In this document: positions 57,298 to 64,000 of the stretch, piece by piece
How the letters are laid out: every line of letters starts with the position of its first letter
Numbering within the stretch: the first letter of the stretch is position 1
DNA from: Sequoia sempervirens
Taxonomy: Eukaryota; Streptophyta; Pinopsida; Cupressales; Cupressaceae
Reading direction: 5' to 3'
Length of the DNA: 64,000 nt
Assembly: GCA_007258455.2 (NCBI GenBank)
Contig: VDFB02193867.1
Coordinates: 524,563,692-524,627,691, forward strand
Program-made: the position numbers and the translations under genes
Notes under the pieces: generated by a model
Databases searched by the model: none
What the model was told of the DNA's origin: nothing
Seen by the model: the letters and a program-made list of their open reading frames with translations, nothing else

Positions 57298-58671
57298 AAA
57301 AACCATGAGACCATAGCTTGTTGCTTACTATTATGCTTTGATATATTTTTTCCAAGCATCCATAGCTTGTTTGGAAGCACCTATTTTAGGATTTTAGCCA
57401 TAGTAGCAAGGAGGTGAACTGTTTGATAAAATGCTTTGGTAAACATGTATGAAAAATGTGGTAGCATAGACAAGGCAACGAACTGTTTGAAAAAATGCCT
57501 CAAAGAAATGTGGTCTCATGGTGGAGAATGGCATGATGAATTCCATGAAAAGAAAATTGCTATGGATTGTCATGGCATTCCACCACCATTGAGACCACAT
57601 TTTTTTGAGGCTTTTATTCAAACAGTTTGTTGCCTTGTCTATGTTATTGCTTATTATTATGCTTTGATAGATTTTTTCCAAGCATCCATAGCTTGTTTGG
57701 AAGCACCTATTTTAGGATTTTAGCCATAGCAACAAGGAGGTGAACTATTTGATAAAATGCTTTGGTAAACATGTATGTGGTAGATTGACAAGGCGAACCT
57801 GCTTGAAAAATGCCTCAAAGAAATGTGGTCTCATGGTGATGGAATGGCATGATGAATGCCATGACAAGAAAATTGCTATGGATTGTCATGGTATTCCACC
57901 ACCATTGAGACCAAATTTTTTTGAGGCTTTTATTCAAACACTTCGCTGCCTTGTCTATGCTATTGCTTATTATTATGCTTTGATAGATTTTTTCCAAGCA
58001 TCCATAGCTTTTTGGAAGCACCTATTTTAGGATTTTAGCTATAGCCGCAAGGAGGTGAATTATTTGATAAAATTCTTTGGTAAACATGTATGAAAAATGT
58101 GGTAGCATAGACAAGGCAGTGAACTGTTTGAAAAAATGCCTCAAAGAAATGTGGTCTCTTGGTGATGGAATGGCATGAAAAATGCCATGACAAGCAAATT
58201 GCTATGGATTGTCATGGCATTCCACCACCATTGAGACCACATTTCTTTGAGGCTTTTATTCAAACAGTTCGCTACCTTTCTATGTTATTGCTTATTATTA
58301 TGTTTTGATAGATTTTTTCCAAGCATCCATAGCTTGTTTGGAAGCACCTATTTTAGGCTTTTAGCCATAGCAGCAAGGAGGTGAACTATTTGATAAAATG
58401 ATTTGGTAAACACGTATGAAAAATGTGGTAGCATAGACAAGGCAACAAACTATTTGAAAAAATTCCTCAAAGAAATGTGGTCTCATGGTGATGGAATGGC
58501 ATGATGAATGCCATGACAAACAAATTGCTATGGATTGTCATGGCATTCCACCACCATTGAGACCACATTTCTTTTAGGATTTTATTCAAACTATTTGCTT
58601 CCTTGTCTATGCTATTTCTTATTATTATGCTTTGATAGATTTTTTCCAAGCATCCATAGCTTCTTTGGAAG
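57298..58671 (+). repeat. PPR-derived ~320-bp tandem array with inverted repeats, block 1
   Basis: The landmark GCAAGGAGGTGAACTATTTG (or near forms) recurs at about 57406, 57731, 58048 and 58371, spaced 317-325 bp, after a partial unit from 57298. Each unit has a sense arm encoding a PPR motif (MYEKCGSIDKA and, one frame over, ELFEKMPQRNVVSW) and an antisense arm of the same text (TGAGACCACATTTCTTTGAG), with a short centre carrying ATTGCTATGGATTGTCATGG. Arms of about 80 bp match well and weaker pairing extends to about 140 bp. PPR proteins bind organelle RNA; this DNA cannot make one because of stops and frameshifts. It is a repeat built from a PPR gene piece. Confidence 0.88.
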
Positions 58672-58679
58672 TTGTTGTC

Positions 58680-59990
58680 AATCAGATTGCACCCGAATGC
58701 TTGAACATTGAAATCCAGTAATCTGTTGAAACATTGGAACTAATTCCAGGTTGTGGGTATCCTATAAGGAATTAGACCTCTAGATTCTAGGCTGGTTCCT
58801 ATTTAATTTTCTGGTTAATAACTAAGTGATTTTCTAGAAAAGGGAGAAAGACTATTACTAAAAGAATGCAAAACTGTAAATTGAAGGTGATGCACCTAGT
58901 CGATAAAAATCTACAAATTTGATTCACAATAAACCCCAGAAAACTAACCACACAAGTCAATTTTGACAGTTTCACCACAAAAATTGATTCTAAGGAAGGC
59001 TTCGAATAAATCAGCTTTGAAGGAAAATAGGATTTTCACAGCAAAGAAGAATATTATTCATTTACATAAACTTAGACCTGTAACTTTAACTGTTCGAATG
59101 CATGCAAATATAAATGAGACAAAGATTTTTAAAGGTTATGATATTTAAACACAATAAAACTTCATTGAATCATTCATAAAGATAGCCAAATGGCTGGATT
59201 TTCTTTGTAGAATGCAAAAGCTAAATAACTAGAACTGAAATGAAAAAGATAAACTTCTTCAATATATACAATATGAAGGCACTCCAAAGTGCATGAATAA
59301 GCAACTGAAAGTAATCTGAAAGTGAAAAGATGACAATCCCAAAGTGAAATCCGAGCACAAGTAAAAATCCCTAAAAATGTGGTTCAAACTCATGCAAAAA
59401 TGAGTGAACTCAATCTCAAAGTCGCAATCATAAAGCATGTAATCAATTTGCAACTCAAACTGAACTGAAATCCTTGAAAAAGTGGGCTAAAGCACGCAAA
59501 ACTACCTCATTTGTATCAATCGGCCCATGCACATTTTAAAATCCATCCTTCTCACGATAAATCTATAGTTGACAATCTGATGTAGAACTGAAGTAAAAGA
59601 TGACTTAGCTTTACATAATATTCTTATTTGCATTCTAGATGATAAATTAATTAAATGATTTATCATCATTCAATTAATCCATTTACATTATTTATGCAAA
59701 TAAGAATAAAAAGAATAAAGCTAACTTATATCTTATTTCACCTCATAATCTTCAAGCTCCAAAATCACATTTAGTATGTATTTCACACTTTCACTAAGAC
59801 CACCATTTGACCACACTTGGCATAGATAATGCAGATTTAATATTCTGCCATAATACTTAGCATAAAATTCATATACTAATGATGTCGGCCACCTTGCTAG
59901 GCACATTGACTTAAAAGTCATGGCCACGAGGAGAATAAAACATAATGACTATTGAAAATAATTCTCAAAAATATCAAAAATTAACTTAGG
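58680..59990 (+). other. Non-coding part of the 4.39-kb insertion
   Basis: AT-rich with no recognised protein. Short frames on both strands have no domain likeness. A local inverted pair ATTAATTAAATGATTTATC with GATAAATC-like text lies near 59640-59670. Confidence 0.4.
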
Positions 59991-59994
59991 TTGA

Positions 59995-60147
59995 ATGGAC
60001 AAAACAACATTCAACCCTAAATCATTACCACTCGACCCTAAGAAGCTTCTTGAAGAAATCACTGACCGCCACCATGGAGGGTTTGGAGCTCAAACTTGGT
60101 CATTCCCTGCCGATTTCCCTCTAGAAGTCACTAGAAATTTATGGTAA
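59995..60147 (+). CDS. Candidate first exon, product unknown
   Basis: An ATG at 59995 opens 50 codons with balanced composition (MDKTTFNPKSLPLDPKKLL, ITDRHHGGFGAQTWSFPADF, PLEVTRNLW). A strong 5' splice donor, ATG|GTAAGAG, lies at 60143/60144, just before the in-frame TAA. A second ATG in another frame, within the ideal context GCCACCATGG (60068-60077), opens only 13 codons. Downstream there is a second donor (CTTG|GTAAGTT at about 60339) and a terminal acceptor at 62617. I do not recognise the protein. It may equally be a non-coding transcript or chance. Confidence 0.25.
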   Translation: MDKTTFNPKSLPLDPKKLLEEITDRHHGGFGAQTWSFPADFPLEVTRNLW

Positions 60148-62616
60148 GAGCTAAATCTGAGATTGAACCCCATTTTTAAAAGTCTTTTTCAAGCTCTAAG
60201 TTGCGACTATACATTTTCTGACGTTTTTTGTTTATTGTTGATCTCTCATTATTACGGCCACCATCGATGCCTCTGACTTGAGCTTTGAAATATATTTACA
60301 CATGGATTCTGGAGATCCATTGTTGCATAGCGAACCTTGGTAAGTTTTCACCAGTCAAGCATCGTATTCTCTTTTATTTCTGTACAAAAATTGCCTGATA
60401 TGAAGCCCTCAAAATGATCAAAACAACGAACATATGTTTTGATTCCTACATGCCTTGTTTCCATTTTGCAATGAAGGAGACTTTTGAATCCTATGATGAA
60501 AGCTTTTGTATTCTGGAACAATATGTGGAAAGAAGATCTAGGTCTTCATTTTTTGCAAATATATGAAGTTCCTAGACTTTACTCTCAGGCTGAGATCTGG
60601 AGTCTTTTGAAAATTGGTTTCAAATACTCATGATGAGCTACAACTTAATACCTGCATTCTATGTTTTATTGTGAAGATTCAAGATGACCTTTTAGGCACA
60701 TAGCCCTGCACACTCTGTGGATCGAGGTTTCTAAACTGTGCCTTCCTTCCTCTGATGTTGGCTTACTCTCATGGGTTGTTGCTACTGCTTAAATTTGGAC
60801 AGTTGTACAGTCATTCTTAACACCTGTAAACAGATTTTCTTTAATAAAATATTGAGATCTCGTGACTCTTGTTTGTATTATTTGAATACTGATGTGCATA
60901 AACTCTACCACGAGTATGTCATCATTCTTGATTTATGATGTGAATCATAATGGTATCTTCTTTTTGAAATGGACTATGCACATTTCACCATTATGGCTTT
61001 GAATGGCATTATGACTCTGATTTTCCTTTTCATACTTCTCCATTTGCACTTGGTAAACACTTTCCTCTTCATTTTGTGCATGTCTTTGTCACCAATCATG
61101 TATATTGTTGTCCTCCCAACTTTACTACTGTGGCATGAGCAAAAATGCTTAACCTTTTGTAAGCTTTTTAGATTACCCTGTTCATGGCTGTATTGTGTAT
61201 TCATTTTTGACTGAATCTAGATATTCTACAAGTTGTTGATTTATTAAAAAATGTTGATTCATGGCATATAAAAATGATGAGAACCTATTTCACTTTGTAT
61301 CCCTACTATAGTTTCCATTGTATATGAGTTAGCTTCTTTCTCCGGTAACAATGTCTATTATTATGATCATCTTGAAAAGCATAAAGGATCACCTCTGTTG
61401 TCTTACAAAAAAACCTGCTATCTGCACATGTAAACTTTAGTGATTAAGACTGTGAGATGAAGCTTTTCATGGATTTGTGCTTTATATTCTAAGGTTCATG
61501 GTTGGAATCCTTTGTTATTGTTACTAGCAATGCCATTTGATGATGTTTATGGTTTCTATCATTGATGTTGACTGTCCCTCTATATGCATCTTGGCTGTCA
61601 CTTGTATGATTGGTAACATATGACTGCTCTTTTAAGACAAAAGTTGGGCTTTGAGGCTAAAAATTGTCTTCCTTTTCCTGACAGCCCCTGTCTTTTGGTC
61701 TTGGCTATATTTCTTTCATTTGTAAATTATGCTTTTGAATAACTACAACTGTTTTACTTCCATAGAACTGTCGCAGCATAAGCACACTGTCCTACATGCC
61801 TTCATTTCAAAGTAACTTATTTTGTTCATGAAGTTCTGATTGGCCTTATATTCATGCAAAAACTACTTTTTGAATAACTTCGTAAATAATGATTATCATT
61901 GAAAATAGACACTCCATTTAATGTCAATGCTGAATAACTCAAACTCCATTACTATCTCCCTGGCACTTGTAACACTGTATGCCCATTTGATAAAAAGATG
62001 ATGCATCTGTATCTTCCATTATTCTTGAATGCTAACTTAAGATAAAATTTGTTGCTTTTTGTTGAAGAACTTATAGAAAATTGGATTGTTGCAAATCTGT
62101 CATGTTCGGTGATATGGTTTATGAAAACATTCCAATGCTCAAATACTCTATTTCTCTTCAATACAAAGAGACTCCATACTTTATTTAAAAGTAATGTAAA
62201 AATAAATAAATAAAATAAAGTAGAGCATGAACAGAATATGAAATTGATGAGTGCAACATTGATGCTTTTAATGGCTGTTATCAATATTCATGTACTTCGT
62301 ATGAAACTTGTGAATATATCCTCTTTGATATGCCGAGCTCAACCCTTGTGGGAGCTCGTTTTACTCCACATATCTGATGAAATGATCTTGAACATGATGG
62401 ACCTATTCCTGCACACTGAAACAAACAAGTTAGAAAAATAAAAGAAGCTGAAAGCTTCCATTGAATTACGTTTTTCCTCTTGATTTTTTTGCAATCATCT
62501 GATGGATGCCTGATTGATTGTATCTTAAATTTTTGTTAGTAGCATAGGCATATGATAGGATTTGATCCGTCATTGCTTAGAGACCATCTCTAACGTCATC
62601 TTTTATCTTTCCTGCA

Positions 62617-62930
62617 GATGCTTTTGGATTTGGAATTGGAGCTGAAACTGGAAATGGAGTTAGAGCTGACGTCACAACTGAAAACCTCAATTGTCAATGA
62701 TTCGTCATTCCAGGCAATGACGAATCATCTCTTACCCTATGCTTTCATTATTTTCAGTTGTATAGCATACCATTGTTTATGAATTCTTTATTTGATTGTA
62801 AAAATCCAAGAAGAGTTACTCCCACGGCTTGTGTGGGATTCAACATTTTTTACAGAATGAATAGAAGCATTACTGTGCAAACTTTTTCAATTTTTTGTTT
62901 TAAATGTTTGCACAATAAAACTATGATTCA
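62617..62930 (+). CDS. Candidate terminal exon with 3' UTR, product unknown
   Basis: A pyrimidine-rich tract and acceptor (TTTATCTTTCCTGCAG) end at 62617. In one frame the exon reads AFGFGIGAETGNGVRADVTT, ENLNCQ and a stop at 62698-62700. A perfect 12-bp stem-loop starts at that stop codon. An AATAAA lies at about 62916. No homologue is recognised; the link to the exon at 59995 is inferred only from splice-like signals on the same strand. Confidence 0.25.
62698..62727 (+). other. Perfect 12-bp stem-loop at a stop codon
   Basis: TGATTCGTCATT (62698-62709) and AATGACGAATCA (62716-62727) pair fully around the 6-nt loop CCAGGC. The first three bases are the stop of the candidate terminal exon. 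Confidence 0.8.
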
Positions 62931-63058
62931 TATGTAAGATGATCTCAATGATGATCAATGAACATTTAATCAGCAAGACATGAAAAATTTTGTACCTATA
63001 AATGATGAACTTCATCTAGCTCTACTTGTTTGAGCTCGGAGTGAAAAATAGGTAACAA

Positions 63059-64000
63059 AAGCATCTATTTTAGGCTTTTAGCCATAGCAGCAAGGAGGTG
63101 AACTATTTGTTAAAATTCTTTGGTAAGCATGTATGAAAAATGTGGTAGCATAGACAAGGCAATGAATTGTTTGAAAAAATGCCTCAAAGAAATGTGGTCT
63201 CATGGTGATGGAATGGCATGATGAATGCCATGACAACAAAATTGCTATGGATTGTCATGGCATTCCACCACCATTGAGACCACATTTCTTTGAGGCTTTT
63301 ATTCAAATATTTCACTACCTTGTCCATGTTATTTCTTATTATTATGCTTTGATAGATTTTTTCCAAGCATCCATAGCTTGTTTTGAAGCACCTATTTTAG
63401 GTTTTTATCCATAGCAGCAAGGAAGTGAACTGTTTGATAAAATGCTTTGGTAAACATGTATGAAAAATGTGGTAGCATAGACAAGGCAACGAATTGTTTG
63501 AAAAAATGCCTCAAAGAAATGTGGTCACATGGTGATGGAATGCCATGACAATCCATAACTTGTTTGAAAGCACATGTTTTATGCTTTTAGCCATAACAAC
63601 AAGGCAATGAACTTTTTGATAAATTGATTTGATAGAAATGTATGAAAAATGTGTTAGCATAGACAAGGTAGTGAACTCTTTGAAAAAATGCCTCAAAGAA
63701 ATGAGGTCTCATGGTGATGGAATGCCATGACAATCAAAAGCATTTAATTGTCATGGCATTCCATCACCGTGAGACCTCATTTCTTTGAGGCATTTTTTCA
63801 AAGAGTTTATTTCCTTTTCTATGATATTGCTTACTATTATCCTTTTGATAGATTTTTTCGAAGCATCCATAGCTTGTTCGAAAACACTTGTTTTAGGCTT
63901 TCAGCCATAGCAACAAGGAAGTGAACTATTTGACAAAATGCTTTGGTAGACATATATCAAAAATGTGGTAGTATAGACAAGGCTGTGAATTGTTTGAAAA
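63059..64000 (+). repeat. PPR-derived tandem array, block 2 (runs off the window)
   Basis: The same ~320-bp unit resumes at 63059. The GCAAGG landmark occurs at about 63089, 63417, 63588 (variant) and 63911, so spacings are about 328, 171 and 323. The short interval is a unit that lost its centre and antisense arm (deletion after 63545). Sense arms again encode KCGSIDKA and ELFEKMPQRNVVSW in shifted frames. The unit at 63588-63900 contains an almost perfect hairpin. The array continues beyond 64000. Confidence 0.88.
63674..63807 (+). ncRNA. Candidate small-RNA hairpin from a PPR motif (61-bp arms)
   Basis: Arms 63674-63734 and 63747-63807 are reverse complements over 61 nt except one position, which would be a G-U pair in RNA (U in the 5' arm, G in the 3' arm). 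The loop is 12 nt (63735-63746). The arms cover the codons for the PPR core motif (KMPQRN-like text, ATGCCTCAAAGAAATGAGGT). The other units in the array pair far less well, so this one has either been homogenised or formed recently. A transcript would fold into a long, nearly perfect duplex suited to Dicer-like cleavage. Transcription is not shown by the sequence, so the ncRNA call is inference. Confidence 0.4.

Larger units (their letters stand above)
58672..63058. mobile_element. 4.39-kb insertion that splits the PPR array in phase
   Basis: The PPR unit breaks after CTTTGGAAG (58671) and continues at 63059 with AAGCATCTATTTTAGG, so the two sides join as one normal unit. The DNA between begins TTGTTGTCAATC and ends TAGGTAACAA, with TTGTT/AACAA inverted ends and AAG on both sides. 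This fits an insertion event, but the ends are too short to assign a class. It contains a candidate transcription unit (59995-62930). Confidence 0.5.

Noticed and set aside
56882..57355. 157-codon open frame on the minus strand
   Set aside because: Low-complexity composition (Phe, Ile, Asn, Lys rich), no domain, and it runs into the PPR repeat block; best explained as chance in AT-rich DNA.
60600..62450. Possible C/D-box snoRNAs in the candidate intron (several TGATGA boxes)
   Set aside because: No matching CTGA box at a proper distance and no terminal stem for any of them.

Overview
This window is nuclear DNA from a plant with a large, old, transposon-filled genome. Long AT-rich stretches separate decayed retrotransposons, and two runs of exactly 100 N mark assembly gaps. 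The Ty3 and Ty1 families, the diverged LTRs and the host-gene debris fit a gymnosperm best, but that assignment is inference. No intact protein-coding gene is supported.

1-26 kb, nested retrotransposons. A Ty3/gypsy pol (1-4720, +) has two RNase H domains, one before and one after reverse transcriptase. It is followed by a 3' non-coding stretch and an unassigned transposon-type ORF (6712-9823, apparently continuing at 16864-17424). That ORF is split by a Ty1/copia element on the minus strand (9824-16843) with both LTRs, a primer-binding site, gag and pol. A second Ty3 RT fragment (18830-19950, +) is cut off by a nearly full-length, richer-GC L1-type LINE with RNase H (about 19951-25940, -).

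26-49.5 kb, decayed DNA. It holds a copia 3' end with its LTR (30452-31399, +), an oppositely oriented LTR (about 32660-33221, -), a degenerate coiled-coil ORF (33860-35660, -), copia RT and integrase fragments (37.8-40.7 kb, -) with a second integrase copy at 48.5-49.4 kb, a tRNA-type SINE with 13-bp target duplications (40752-40921, -), a second LINE (about 42030-46545, -) and a third LINE fragment (46650-47280, +).

49.6-64 kb, host-gene fragments and tandem repeats. There are two copies of a CDKB-like last exon, three tandem partial copies of the FACT subunit SPT16 split by a 1.5-kb insertion, five tandem copies of a 359-bp repeat, and two blocks of a ~320-bp repeat built from sense and antisense pieces of a pentatricopeptide-repeat (PPR) coding sequence. 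A 4.39-kb insertion (58672-63058) with possible spliced exons splits the PPR array in phase. One unit (63674-63807) is an almost perfect 61-bp hairpin covering the conserved PPR motif. The PPR hairpin array is the best candidate for something undescribed: a possible source of small RNAs directed at PPR transcripts.
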